Counted from the first letter of the stretch, positions 48,077 through 56,767 are shown. The stretch is DNA of 64,000 nt from Methylobacterium sp. Leaf108 (GCF_001423265.1 NZ_LMND01000001.1:250128-314127); one strand, 5' to 3'. A program made the numbers and translations. Notes: generated by a model from the letters alone, not told the origin.

Positions 48077-48654
48077 CGCGCGGCGCTCCGGAGCGCGAGG
48101 CTGTCCTCGACGGAGGCGGACCGGCTCAGGATGGCGCGGGCGAGTTGCCCGCCCGCGTCCGCGACGCGCTGGATCACGCCATCGTCGCGCAGCACGCCGT
48201 CCTGGAAGTCGGCGTCGCTGGCATAGACGGCGGTGGGGATCGTCTGGGCGCCGAAGAAGCCGAACAGCGGACGAAAGGCGTGCTCGACGACGAGGGCGTG
48301 GCGGGGGCCGCCGCCGGTGGCCGCGATCGCCACGGGCGTGTCGATCAAGGCGTCCGGCCCGACGAGGTCGAACAGGTGCTTGAACAAGCCGGTGTAGGCG
48401 CCCTTGTAGACCGGCGAGGCGACCACGAGGGCATCGGCCTCCTCGATGGCCTCGACGATCCTCCGGGCGGGCAGGGACAGGGCGTCGCGCGACCAGGCCG
48501 ATCCCAGCGCGGGGCCGGCATCGACCATGTCGAAGAGACGGATATCGAGGGCGACCTCCCCCGCCGCGCGATCGGCGATGGCCTCGACCAGGGTGCGCGT
48601 CTTGGAGGGCCGTTGGATGTTGGCACTGAAGCCGACGAGTCTGGGACGGGCCAC
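48073..48654 (-). CDS. ssuE: NAD(P)H-dependent FMN reductase
   Basis: A 193-aa flavodoxin-fold reductase starting at GTG 48654. It opens RLVGFSANIQRPSKTRTLVE (phosphate-binding loop for FMN), then ADALVVASPVYKGAYTGLFK and TPVAIAATGGGPRHALVVE. It supplies FMNH2 to SsuD. It is the first gene of the ssu operon; a sigma70-like promoter (TTGACG, 17-base spacer, GACAAT) lies about 90 bases upstream. The GTG start is the only reasonable one, since the next Met is deep inside the fold. Confidence 0.94.
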   Translation of the reverse strand: MARPRLVGFSANIQRPSKTRTLVEAIADRAAGEVALDIRLFDMVDAGPALGSAWSRDALSLPARRIVEAIEEADALVVASPVYKGAYTGLFKHLFDLVGPDALIDTPVAIAATGGGPRHALVVEHAFRPLFGFFGAQTIPTAVYASDADFQDGVLRDDGVIQRVADAGGQLARAILSRSASVEDSLALRSAAR

Positions 48655-48982
48655 GGGGCGTGCCTTTCGGACTGGAACGGGACGACGTCGGGACGGACCG
48701 GGGCGTCGGCGACGCCGCCGCTCGCCCGCGTCTCGATGGCCCCGATTGTCGCGAGGTCGCGCCTCACCGTCAATGAAAAGTCCTTTCGAAAGAACGCCGT
48801 TTGAGAGAGCGCTGATATCCCGGGCGGCGATCCGCCAGAACTTTCTCCCGAAACCGAGGAAAACGTGACGCCAACCCGGTCATCGGCCACAACACGGACG
48901 AAAACCACCATCTGATCCGAGGGCGTTGCGTTCGCTAAAAAGAACACGGTGGAGGCGGGTCCGCAGCGCGCTGTCGCTTCGG
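48655..48982. other. 328-base gap upstream of ssuE
   Basis: No gene is seen. Near ssuE lies a promoter-like pair (48745-48773) with the 10-bp palindrome CTTTCGAAAG at 48783-48792 directly upstream of its -35 box, a possible activator or repressor site. Further away GTTC-N8-GAAC occurs at 48929-48944. The left half is AT-richer than flanking genes. Confidence 0.5.
48745..48773 (-). promoter_or_regulatory. ssuE: Sigma70-like promoter of the ssu operon
   Basis: On the minus strand TTGACG (48773-48768) and GACAAT (48750-48745) are separated by exactly 17 bases. The -35 matches consensus in five of six positions and the -10 in four of six. It points at ssuE, whose start is about 90 bases downstream. 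Confidence 0.5.
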
Positions 48983-50047
48983 TCAGTGGATTCCCAGGAT
49001 GGCCAGAAGCCCGAGGCTGAGGGCGACGAGCACGAGGAGCGAGCCGACGACGGCGAGCGTCACCCGCGGCCCGGCGCCGGCCACGACGCGGATGTCGACG
49101 CCGAGCCCCAGGGCCGCCATGGCGACCACGGTCAGATAGGCCGCACCGTCGGCGATCGGCGGCAGCGCCGGCTCGGGGATCGCCCCGGCCGAGCGCAGGC
49201 CCGCCAGGGCGAGGAAGCCCAGGATGAACCAAGGCACGAGGGGGCGGATCGGGAGGCCGTTCGGCCGGCCCTTGCCGCCGGTGCGCAGGGACAGAGCCAG
49301 CACCACCGGGCCGAGCATCAGCACGCGCACCAGCTTCACGAGGGTGCCGATGTGGACGCTCGCCAGCGAGACCGGTGCCGTGGCGGCCAGGACCTGGGGC
49401 ACGGCGTAGACGGTGAGACCGGCCAGGGCGCCATAGGCCTCCGGCGACAGGCCGAGCAGCGGCACCAGCACGGGGAGGCCGAGCACGGCCAGGACGCCGA
49501 ACACCGCCGTGAAGGCGATGGCGGCGGCCACGTCGTCCGCGTCCGCGCCGATCACCGGTGCCACGGCGGCGATGGCGGAGTTGCCGCAGATCGCGTTGCC
49601 GCAGGCGATCAGCGTGGCCATGCGGTGCGGCAGGCCGAGCGCCCGGCCGATGGCGTAGCCCGACGCGATCGCCACGGCGACGACCCCGGCAATGCCGACG
49701 AGCAGCCCCGGCCCCGCCGCCGTGAGCGTCCCCAGGCTGAGGGAGGCGCCGAGCAGCACCACGGCGATCTCCAGCACCGTCCTGGCGCAGACGTCGATCC
49801 CCGCCTGCCACCGCGCCGACGGCGTCCGGAGCGACCGCAAGGCCGTTCCCAGCAGGATGGCCAGCACGACCGCGTCGAGCCAGGGACGCCCCCACAGCCG
49901 GACCTGGAGCGCGGCCGCCGCCGAGGCCGCGGCGGCCACCGCGAGGCACAGGCCGAGCCCGGGGGCGATGGCACCGAGGGCGGCGAACGGGCGCAGCCGC
50001 AACGGTGGCGCGGAGGGGACTACGAGCATCGGGCGCGGCATCGTCAT
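48983..50047 (-). CDS. YeiH-family putative sulfate/sulfite exporter
   Basis: A membrane protein of about 354 aa with roughly ten helices, matching the YeiH family (PF03601): LDAVVLAILLGTALRSL, ARTVLEIAVVLLGASLSLG, LIACGNAICGNSAIAAVAPV, VIGADADDVAAAIAFTAVFG and VYAVPQVLAATAPVSLASVH. The CGNAICGNSAIAAVAPV segment is diagnostic. AAAGGAA five bases before the ATG at 50047 fixes the start. Members are annotated as sulfate exporters from context; placement upstream of ssuE on the same strand suggests removal of sulfite or sulfate from sulfonate breakdown. The gap to ssuE (328 bases with its own promoter) argues against one transcript. Confidence 0.88.
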   Translation of the reverse strand: MTMPRPMLVVPSAPPLRLRPFAALGAIAPGLGLCLAVAAAASAAAALQVRLWGRPWLDAVVLAILLGTALRSLRTPSARWQAGIDVCARTVLEIAVVLLGASLSLGTLTAAGPGLLVGIAGVVAVAIASGYAIGRALGLPHRMATLIACGNAICGNSAIAAVAPVIGADADDVAAAIAFTAVFGVLAVLGLPVLVPLLGLSPEAYGALAGLTVYAVPQVLAATAPVSLASVHIGTLVKLVRVLMLGPVVLALSLRTGGKGRPNGLPIRPLVPWFILGFLALAGLRSAGAIPEPALPPIADGAAYLTVVAMAALGLGVDIRVVAGAGPRVTLAVVGSLLVLVALSLGLLAILGIH

Positions 50048-50159
50048 GGACGTTCCTTTCGGAACGCCACGATGGCACCGCGCACTCATGCACTCCAATG
50101 GAACGTTGCGATGCTTTCGATCGCGTAGATCGATCGATCGGGCCGGCGAGGCGCCGGTC

Positions 50160-50477
50160 TCAGGCCCCGCGGGGCGGCACCGTTTCGACCTCCACGAGGC
50201 TGAGCGCCCGCAGCACCGCCAGGGCGACGAGCTCGGCGTCGGTCTCGCCGGCCTCGGTCGCCGGCAGGATCGCGACGGTGCTGACCTCCATGCCCGTGGT
50301 CAGCCCGACGGCGACCTTGAGCACGTCGCCCTCCGGGGCGTCGTCGCCCCGCACGAGGCAGACCCGGTAGCCGTGGGCCTCGCCGTAGACCCGCTCCGTG
50401 GTGACCTGGATGCGCGGCTCGGGACGCTGTGGTTCGGGGCGCGGCGCTCCGAACGTGGGGCGGATGATGTTGTCCAT
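50160..50477 (-). CDS. Conserved small protein, function unknown
   Basis: A 105-aa protein from the ATG at 50477: MDNIIRPTFGAPRPEPQRPE, then a proline-rich lead, then a compact alpha/beta-like segment (VYGEAHGYRVCLVRGDDAPE; DVLKVAVGLTTGMEVSTVAI; DAELVALAVLRALSLVEVET). There is no signal peptide or membrane helix. I do not recognise the family. The frame continues upstream to 50765 without a better start. It lies alone between YeiH and the divergent PilZ gene. Regular hydrophobic spacing and a normal start suggest it is real. Confidence 0.7.
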   Translation of the reverse strand: MDNIIRPTFGAPRPEPQRPEPRIQVTTERVYGEAHGYRVCLVRGDDAPEGDVLKVAVGLTTGMEVSTVAILPATEAGETDAELVALAVLRALSLVEVETVPPRGA

Positions 50478-50646
50478 GGCCCCATTATACCCGAACGGCC
50501 GGGTTTTGCAGCCGCAAGCCCCGGCCGCGAGGCAATTCGCGGCCCGCGAGCCCCCGGTCCGCCACCGCATCGCGGGGTGGGCCGAACCGGCATGATACCG
50601 ACAAGACGACGCTTTTCCCGCGCCATTCCTTAAATGCACGGGTGAC

Positions 50647-50934
50647 ATGCTGAGGATCAGACGCGACAGGATCCTCGACATGCTCGACCGCCGCCAGTCC
50701 CCGCGCTCCCGTTTCGACGAGGTCGGTTCGATCGCCGTCGACGAACACACCTCCCTGCCCTGCATCGTCTACGACCTTTCCCAGTCGGGGGTTCGCCTGA
50801 CGCTGCCGGGTACCGACGCGGTGCCGCAGACCTTCGTCCTCACCGCGCCCTGCATCGAGGGCGCCCGGATCTGCATGGTGGCGTGGCGGGACGACGAGAC
50901 CATCGGCGCGCACTTCCGCCAGCGACCGCTCTGA
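50647..50934 (+). CDS. PilZ-domain protein
   Basis: A 95-aa protein that is nearly all PilZ domain. The RxxxR c-di-GMP-binding motif appears as DRRQSPRSRFDE, and the second motif D-x-S-x-x-G as YDLSQSGVRLTLPG, followed by ARICMVAWRDDETIGAHFRQ. PilZ proteins are receptors for cyclic di-GMP and control motility, pili or polysaccharide. The start is uncertain (ATG 50647 or 50680). It is a single-domain protein about 30 kb from the Tad locus, so a link to the pilus is only possible. Confidence 0.87.
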   Translation: MLRIRRDRILDMLDRRQSPRSRFDEVGSIAVDEHTSLPCIVYDLSQSGVRLTLPGTDAVPQTFVLTAPCIEGARICMVAWRDDETIGAHFRQRPL

Positions 50935-51097
50935 CCGGCCCGCGCGGGTCGTCCGCCCGGCCCGAGCCTCGGGAACCGGATGCTTAAGACCCCTTAAACC
51001 TGCCGCATTTACCACTGCGTCTGCGGGTCAATTCGGCGCGCGATGCAGCATCGGGGGGCTCGCGCCCCGGCCCGTCGCGGCGCCGATCCGGCCGAAC

Positions 51098-51142
51098 CTT
51101 TCGAGGCGAGACCTGTCGGGGCGAGACCTTTCGGGGGGACGA
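51098..51142 (+). repeat. 15-bp tandem repeat upstream of the penicillin-binding protein gene
   Basis: CTTTCGAGGCGAGAC (51098-51112), CTGTCGGGGCGAGAC (51113-51127) and a partial third unit CTTTCGGGG (51128 on) lie in the untranslated leader, ending ten bases before the ATG. Confidence 0.85.
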
Positions 51143-51151
51143 CGAAGGCGC

Positions 51152-53320
51152 ATGGCGAATGGACGCGGACGCGGCGACAGGGGCGAACCGAATTTCGACG
51201 TGCCGGAGGGACGCCATCCCGGTTCGTCGCGGCTCGACCTGCGCCTGTCGCGGGACGATCGCGCCGGCGGGGCCGGGCGCAGGGATAAGCCGGACATGAA
51301 GCCTTCCCCGCGCCGGACCCCGGCCATCAAGAAGGGGCGGCGCCGTCGCTCCTTCCTCGGGCGGATCGTCTATGCCGGCGTCGTACTGGGGCTGTGGGGC
51401 GTGATCGGGCTGGCCGGGCTCATCGCCTACCACGCCTCGCGCCTGCCGCCGATCGACCAGCTCAAGGTGCCCAAGCGCCCGCCCAACATCGCGATCCTGG
51501 CCAGCGACGGCTCGCTGCTGGCCAACCGGGGCGAGACCGGCGGCCGGGTGGTGAGCATCAAGGAACTGCCCCCCACCCTGCCCCGCGCCTTCGTGGCGAT
51601 CGAGGACCGGCGGTTCTACTCGCATCTGGGCGTCGACCCCGTCGGCATCGCCCGCGCCATGGCGCAGAACGTCACCCGCCGCGGCGTCTCGCAGGGCGGC
51701 TCGACCCTCACCCAGCAGCTCGCCAAGAACCTGTTCCTGACCCCGGAACGCTCCGCCTCGCGAAAGATCCAGGAGGCGATCCTGGCGCTCTGGCTGGAGC
51801 ACACCTACACCAAGGATGAGATCCTCGAACTCTACCTCAACCGGGTCTACTTCGGGGCCGGCGCCTACGGCGTCGAGGCGGCGGCGCAGCGCTACTTCGG
51901 CAAGCCGGCCAAGGCCGTCACTTTGGCCGAAGCCGCCATGCTCGGCGGCCTCGTGCAGGCGCCCTCGCGGCTCGCACCCAACCGCAACCTGCCCGCCGCC
52001 CAGGCGCGGGCCGCCCAGGTGCTCGCCGCCATGGAGGACCTGGGTTTCGCCAAGCCCGCCGACGTGAAGCTGGCCCTGGCGAACCCGGCCCGGCCGGCGC
52101 GCTCGGGCGGGGGCGGCTCGGCCAACTACGTCGCCGACCTCGTGATCGACGTCCTCGACGACTACGTGCCGAAGTTCGAGAGCGACATCGTCGTCCAGAC
52201 CACCGTCGACACCGGCCTCCAGGGGGCGGCCGAGAAGGCCCTGGTGGACGAGCTCACCCTCAAGGGCGCACGCTACAACGTCGCCCAGGGCGCCCTGGTC
52301 TCGATGAAGCCCGACGGGGCGATCCGCGCGCTGATCGGCGGGCGCGACTACGCCCTGAGCCAGTTCAACCGCGCCACCACCGCCAAGCGCCAGCCGGGCT
52401 CGGCCTTCAAGCCGTTCGTGTACCTCGCGGCGGTGGAGCGCGGCCTCTCCCCCGACAGCGTGCGCGACGATTCCCCCGTCAGCATCAAGGGCTGGTCGCC
52501 CGAGAACTATTCTCGCGACTATCGTGGGCCGGTGTCTTTGCGCGAGGCGCTGGCGCTCTCCCTCAACACCGTGGCGGTGCGCCTCGGCCAGGAGGTCGGC
52601 CCGAAGGCGGTGGTGCAGACGGCCCAACGCCTCGGCATCGCCTCACCGCTCCAGGCCAACGGCTCTATCGCGCTGGGCACCTCCGAGGTGACGCCGCTCG
52701 AACTCGTGGGCGCCTACGCCGCCTTCGCCAACGGCGGCACCGGCGTCATCCCCTACGTGGTGTCGAGCGTGAAATCGGCCGAGGGCAAGGTGCTCTACAA
52801 GCGCCCCGAGGGCGGCCTCGGCCGGGTGATCGAGCCCAACGCCGTCTCGATGATGAACGCGATGATGCACGAGACCTTCGTCTCGGGCACCGCCAGGAAG
52901 TCCGAGATCCCCGGCTGGGATCTCGCCGGCAAGACCGGCACCAGCCAGGATTTTCGCGATGCCTGGTTCATCGGCTATTCCGCGACCCTGGTGACCGGCG
53001 TCTGGCTCGGCAACGACGACGGCGAGCCGACCAAGAAGGTCTCGGGCGGCAATTTGCCCGGCGAGGTCTGGAAGACCTACATGACCACCGCCCTCAAGGG
53101 CCAGAGCCCGACGATGCTGCCGGGCGCCGGCCGCTGGCGCCAGCGCGGCCCGGCCGAGGCGCCCGCCGTCACCGGCAGCACCCCGGGCGGCCTCATCGGC
53201 GCCCTGCTCGGCGAACCACAGCCCGCCCCGGCCAAGGTCGCCGCCGCCAACCAGCGCGCCCGCGGCCCGAGCCAGGACGACCGCAACTTTTTGGAGAAGC
53301 TTTTCGGGGTGGGCGAGTAG
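51152..53320 (+). CDS. Class A penicillin-binding protein, PBP1A family
   Basis: A 722-aa bifunctional peptidoglycan synthase. A basic cytoplasmic N terminus of about 65 residues is followed by one membrane anchor (IVYAGVVLGLWGVIGLAGLI). The glycosyltransferase domain (about 100-290) has catalytic Glu in AFVAIEDRRFYSHLGVDP and SQGGSTLTQQLAKNLFL. The transpeptidase domain has SxxK in RQPGSAFKPFVYL (Ser near residue 418), SxN as ALSLNTVAVRL, and KTG in AGKTGTSQDFRDAWF near residue 593. It polymerises and cross-links glycan strands in the periplasm. GAAGG precedes the ATG. The C-terminal 70 residues are Ala/Pro-rich. Confidence 0.96.
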   Translation: MANGRGRGDRGEPNFDVPEGRHPGSSRLDLRLSRDDRAGGAGRRDKPDMKPSPRRTPAIKKGRRRRSFLGRIVYAGVVLGLWGVIGLAGLIAYHASRLPPIDQLKVPKRPPNIAILASDGSLLANRGETGGRVVSIKELPPTLPRAFVAIEDRRFYSHLGVDPVGIARAMAQNVTRRGVSQGGSTLTQQLAKNLFLTPERSASRKIQEAILALWLEHTYTKDEILELYLNRVYFGAGAYGVEAAAQRYFGKPAKAVTLAEAAMLGGLVQAPSRLAPNRNLPAAQARAAQVLAAMEDLGFAKPADVKLALANPARPARSGGGGSANYVADLVIDVLDDYVPKFESDIVVQTTVDTGLQGAAEKALVDELTLKGARYNVAQGALVSMKPDGAIRALIGGRDYALSQFNRATTAKRQPGSAFKPFVYLAAVERGLSPDSVRDDSPVSIKGWSPENYSRDYRGPVSLREALALSLNTVAVRLGQEVGPKAVVQTAQRLGIASPLQANGSIALGTSEVTPLELVGAYAAFANGGTGVIPYVVSSVKSAEGKVLYKRPEGGLGRVIEPNAVSMMNAMMHETFVSGTARKSEIPGWDLAGKTGTSQDFRDAWFIGYSATLVTGVWLGNDDGEPTKKVSGGNLPGEVWKTYMTTALKGQSPTMLPGAGRWRQRGPAEAPAVTGSTPGGLIGALLGEPQPAPAKVAAANQRARGPSQDDRNFLEKLFGVGE

Positions 53321-53627
53321 CGGCGGGGCGATCGCGCTTCTACGCAGTATTACCACTTCCGGTTGATCACTTCGTGATGCGGACATGGGCTTCGCTCAGG
53401 CGCCGCGCGGGCTCGGTGATGCGGTTCCCGCTCGATCCAAGCGGAAACCGTATAAGCCATCCCGTCGAAGCGGAACGGCGGCGGCGCAGCGCCTGAGGAT
53501 CTGACCTCAATCAGGTTGCCTCTGCGATGGCTGCTTGCGACCCTAAGCGGACTTTCCGAGAGTGCATGGTAGCCTGCCCGGAATAGCCTCCGAACCGATG
53601 TAGCTATGGACTTCAGCGAAAGTTCGT

Positions 53628-53933
53628 ATGCCTGTGTTTCCAATATTTTCTGCTTTCGTCAGTACAATTTTAGTAGTGTTTCTATTTGCGCTCGCAGCTT
53701 ATGGGGCACCGATAGCCTATGCCGATGCAAAGATTGATGCGGGTCATATACCAGAACTCTCATTCTACGTTGGCGTACTTACGATCACACCGCTTTTGTT
53801 AGCTGGAATATGGACATCGGGTATTGCATTTGCCGTCGGCGCTCGACCGCTGTTCAAATGGGCTGGGCTCTGCTTCTTTGTCTCAGCAGTAGCTGTATTT
53901 TTGCTTATGTTCGTTCAGAAGCCGGATATTTAA
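53628..53933 (+). CDS. Small AT-rich membrane protein, function unknown
   Basis: A 101-aa protein with three hydrophobic helices: IFSAFVSTILVVFLFALAAY; SFYVGVLTITPLLLAGIWTS; WAGLCFFVSAVAVFLLMFV. No domain is recognised. Base composition and codon use (TTT, TTA, ATA codons) are visibly AT-rich compared with the flanking genes, suggesting recent acquisition. No strong ribosome-binding site precedes the ATG. It ends 42 bases before the left end of the insertion-like element at 53976, so it is probably part of the same foreign patch. An antisense frame overlapping its start is a less likely gene. Confidence 0.55.
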   Translation: MPVFPIFSAFVSTILVVFLFALAAYGAPIAYADAKIDAGHIPELSFYVGVLTITPLLLAGIWTSGIAFAVGARPLFKWAGLCFFVSAVAVFLLMFVQKPDI

Positions 53934-53975
53934 TGTCTATGGAAGCGGCCAGATTAAACGTCAGCTTTCCACCGA

Positions 53976-54562
53976 GGCTGTGTGAAAACGCCGAAGTCTT
54001 TGGTCAGTGAAGAAGGATTTTGTCCAGAGCGCTCTCTACAGGACTGCCACCAGACTGCCCGCCGTGTATAAAGCGCTATCCCATTTCGTGTAGGCCTTTA
54101 ACATGAACAACTATTGCAGGGCACAAGCGCCTAAGACGCCTGCAGTCAGCGCAGCTGATATCTGGCACTGATAATCATGCTTGGACAGCTTCTCCTTCTA
54201 TTGCTATCGATGTTTTGTGTATACCATATGTTTAAGCAGGTTGGACATGCAATCACCTACAAGAAATTTCTTGCTAGAAATGGTATTTGGTCAAAAACAG
54301 ATAAACCAGTGAGATATTGGTTTGGTATATCATTTTGTTCGCTGATTGGCCTTCTGTTCGCCATGATGGCCTTAATATCAATATTTATTATCATTCGCGA
54401 TATAATTAACTAATATTACTGTCGCTGCATCTGCTCACAGGTATTGTGCCCCAAGACCGGAACGGCGGCTAACCACCAAAGCCGTGTGAAAACGCGAACG
54501 CCACGCGCAACCGAAGAAGAACCTTCTAACGCAATTGGAACTCTTGGCGTTTTCACACAGCC
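53976..54562. mobile_element. 587-bp non-autonomous element with 17-bp terminal inverted repeats and 8-bp target duplication
   Basis: GGCTGTGTGAAAACGCC at 53976-53992 is the exact reverse complement of 54546-54562. The element is flanked by an identical 8-base TCCACCGA at 53968-53975 and 54563-54570, the pattern left by transposition. No transposase frame is present. Inside lie the AT-rich 78-aa membrane protein gene and, at 54481-54495, another partial copy of the end sequence (GCCGTGTGAAAACGC, 14 of 15 bases). An 8-bp duplication with ends beginning GGC fits families such as ISL3 or IS1595, but the family is not proven. It may be a MITE, a decayed IS or a cargo-carrying derivative. Confidence 0.75.
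54177..54413 (+). CDS. 78-aa AT-rich membrane protein inside the mobile element
   Basis: A 78-aa protein with two hydrophobic segments (MLGQLLLLLLSMFCVYHMF and FGISFCSLIGLLFAMMALIS running into IFIIIRDIIN) separated by a basic aromatic loop (ITYKKFLARNGIWSKTDKPV). It is not recognisably a transposase fragment. Codons are strikingly AT-rich for this genome. It lies wholly between the terminal inverted repeats, so it looks like cargo or a remnant. Whether it is expressed is unclear. Confidence 0.5.
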   Translation: MLGQLLLLLLSMFCVYHMFKQVGHAITYKKFLARNGIWSKTDKPVRYWFGISFCSLIGLLFAMMALISIFIIIRDIIN

Positions 54563-54608
54563 TCCACCGATTCCAGTCGCTCGGCCGCCACACCGATCGA
54601 GCTTCACC

Positions 54609-55448
54609 CTAAAGCATCGGCAAACTACGCGGCTGCGTCCCACGCGGAAAAGCCGCGTCGATGGCCATGAGGTCGTCCCGGTCCAGAACCAGCGCGGCGC
54701 CCGCCGCGTTCTCGACGGCGCGGTCCGCCCGTGCGGTCTTGGGGATCGTGAACACGCCCTCGAGCCGGGTAAGGAACGCCAGGGCGACGGCGTGGGGCGT
54801 GGTGCGGTGGCGGGCGGCGACCTTGGCGAGGACGCGGCCGCCGGTGGTGGCGGGACGCGGGAAGGAGCCGCTGCCGAAGGGCGAGTAGCCCACCACCGCG
54901 ACGCCGTTGGCCCGGCACCAGGGGATCACCGCATGCTCGATCGCCCGCTGCCCGAGGTGGTACAGCACCTGGTTGCAGGCGATCACGCCGGGGCCGGCGA
55001 TCCTCAACGCCTCGTCGAGCTCGGCGACATCGCAATTGCTCACGCCCCAGGCCAGGATCTTGCCGGCCGCCTTGAGGTCCTCGAACCCGGCGATGGTCTC
55101 GGCGAGGGGATGCCGGCCTGGCCAGTGCAGCAGGTAGCAATCGAGCCGGTCGGTGCCCAGGCGCCCGAGGGAGGCCTCGCAGGCCTTCACCACGCCGGCC
55201 CGGGTGGCGTGGTCCGGCACCACCTTCGAGACCAGGAAGACCGCGTCGCGCCGGCCGGCGATGGCCTCGCCGACGATGGCCTCGGCGCCGCCGTACATCT
55301 CGGCGGTGTCGATATGGGTCAGGCCCGCGTCGAGCCCGGCCCGCAGCGCCGCCACCGCCTGGTCGCGCGGGCCCGCGTCGATGCCCCAGGTGCCCTGCCC
55401 GATTATCGGGACGCGCGGTCCGCCCCGTCCGAATTCCCGTTCCGCCAT
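54609..55448 (-). CDS. Aldo/keto reductase
   Basis: A TIM-barrel oxidoreductase of about 279 aa. The catalytic tetrad is visible: Asp and Tyr in THIDTAEMYGGAEAIVGEAI, Lys in VFLVSKVVPD, His in DCYLLHWPGRHPL. WGVSNCDVAELDEAL and the NADPH-binding FTIPKTARADRAVENAAGAA follow. It reduces aldehydes or ketones with NADPH; the substrate is unknown. An ATG at 55448 is chosen (MAEREFGRGGPRVPIIGQGT); the frame is open to 55502. It lies just right of the mobile element, transcribed toward it. Confidence 0.9.
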   Translation of the reverse strand: MAEREFGRGGPRVPIIGQGTWGIDAGPRDQAVAALRAGLDAGLTHIDTAEMYGGAEAIVGEAIAGRRDAVFLVSKVVPDHATRAGVVKACEASLGRLGTDRLDCYLLHWPGRHPLAETIAGFEDLKAAGKILAWGVSNCDVAELDEALRIAGPGVIACNQVLYHLGQRAIEHAVIPWCRANGVAVVGYSPFGSGSFPRPATTGGRVLAKVAARHRTTPHAVALAFLTRLEGVFTIPKTARADRAVENAAGAALVLDRDDLMAIDAAFPRGTQPRSLPML

Positions 55449-55669
55449 CGGTTCAAGGCTCCGTCCATCGCCGACCCCGGGACGCCCCGCGGCCTTATTC
55501 ACGCCATCATGCGCCGGTGATCAAGGAACCGGCTTGGATGCAACGCACAGGGCGGCGTATCGCAGCATCACCGAGGACCGACCGTGAGATTGCCCGCCCC
55601 GCTCCAACGTCGCGACGGCCGGCCGGGCGGCGCACGCGTCGGGGCCCGGCCCGCTCGGGCGGTGTCCTG

Positions 55670-56767
55670 ATGCTGCCGCAGCACCGCTGGTTCTGGGTCG
55701 TGATCCTCCTCGCCTGCGGCGGGGCGGGGCTGCTCTACAACATGCTGTTCGCCGCCGGGGCGACGCCGCTGGCCGGCCTCGCCTACGGCCTGGCCGTCGG
55801 CGGCACCGTGCTCGCCTTCGACCGGGGGTTGATCCTGGCCGGCCTCCAGGCGCGGATGCGCCGGCTCCCGGCCTGGTTCTACGTGCCCGCGGCCGAGATC
55901 GCCTACGTCCTGATGATCGCGCTGGGCATCGCCGTCGGCGGCGTCGTGGTCTGGGCCCTCGGGCTCACGCACGACAGCCTGGCCGACGCCGTGCGGATCA
56001 CCCCGCGGGTGCTGGCCTATTCGCTGGCCGTCTCGGCGCTGCTGGTGTTCGTGATCCGCATGCGCGACCTCATCGGGGGCGAGGTGTTCGTGAACTTCCT
56101 CGTCGGGCGCTACCACCGGCCGGTGCGCGAGGAGCGCATCTTCCTGTTCCTCGACGTGGTCGGCTCCACCGCCTTCGCCGAGACCCACGGCGACCTCAAG
56201 GCCCAGGCCTATCTCGGCGCCATCTTCGCCGCCATGGCCGAACCGGTGCGACGCAACCTCGGCTCCACCGACGACTACATCGGCGACATGGCGATGATCA
56301 CCTGGCCGATGGAGCGCGGCCTCAAGCGCGGGCGCTGCGTGGCCTGCGTGTTCGACGTGCTCGACCGGCTGGAGGCGGAGGCGGAGATCTGGAAGGCCCG
56401 CTTCGGCACCGTGCCGCGCCTGCGCGCCGCCCTCCACGGCGGCTCCGTGGTGACGGCCGAAGTCGGGGTCGACCGGCACAAGATCGCCTATTTCGGCGAC
56501 ACCGTGAACGTCACCGCCCGGATCGAGACCCTGTGCCGGCCGCTCGGCACCGAGATCCTGATCTCGGACGACCTGCTCGCACGTTTGGGCGGCCTGCCGC
56601 CGGGCATCAGCGCCCGCTCGCTCGGCGCCCATGCCCTGCGCGGGCGCGGCGCCCCGCTCAGCGTCTCGACCCTCGAGCGGGGCGCCCCCGCCCAGCCGGA
56701 GGCGATCGCCGCGCAGGGGCGGGCGGAGGAGGTCGTCCCCTCCCGGATCGCGGCCTCGGCCCGATGA
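55670..56767 (+). CDS. Membrane-anchored class III adenylate/guanylate cyclase
   Basis: A protein of about 365 aa. The first about 145 residues form four hydrophobic helices ([72 protein letters not shown]). The C-terminal cyclase domain has metal-binding Asp in [18 protein letters not shown], the second in [13 protein letters not shown], and [15 protein letters not shown] and [14 protein letters not shown] for substrate contact. At the position of the usual adenine-recognising Lys (K-x-x-G-D) an Asp is found. It makes a cyclic nucleotide in response to an unknown membrane signal. Its stop overlaps the UPF0178 gene start. Confidence 0.9.
   Translation: MLPQHRWFWVVILLACGGAGLLYNMLFAAGATPLAGLAYGLAVGGTVLAFDRGLILAGLQARMRRLPAWFYVPAAEIAYVLMIALGIAVGGVVVWALGLTHDSLADAVRITPRVLAYSLAVSALLVFVIRMRDLIGGEVFVNFLVGRYHRPVREERIFLFLDVVGSTAFAETHGDLKAQAYLGAIFAAMAEPVRRNLGSTDDYIGDMAMITWPMERGLKRGRCVACVFDVLDRLEAEAEIWKARFGTVPRLRAALHGGSVVTAEVGVDRHKIAYFGDTVNVTARIETLCRPLGTEILISDDLLARLGGLPPGISARSLGAHALRGRGAPLSVSTLERGAPAQPEAIAAQGRAEEVVPSRIAASAR

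Noticed and set aside
53350..53643. 97-aa minus-strand frame left of the AT-rich patch
   Set aside because: No ribosome-binding site, no hydrophobic or domain pattern, and it overlaps the start of the more plausible 101-aa membrane protein.
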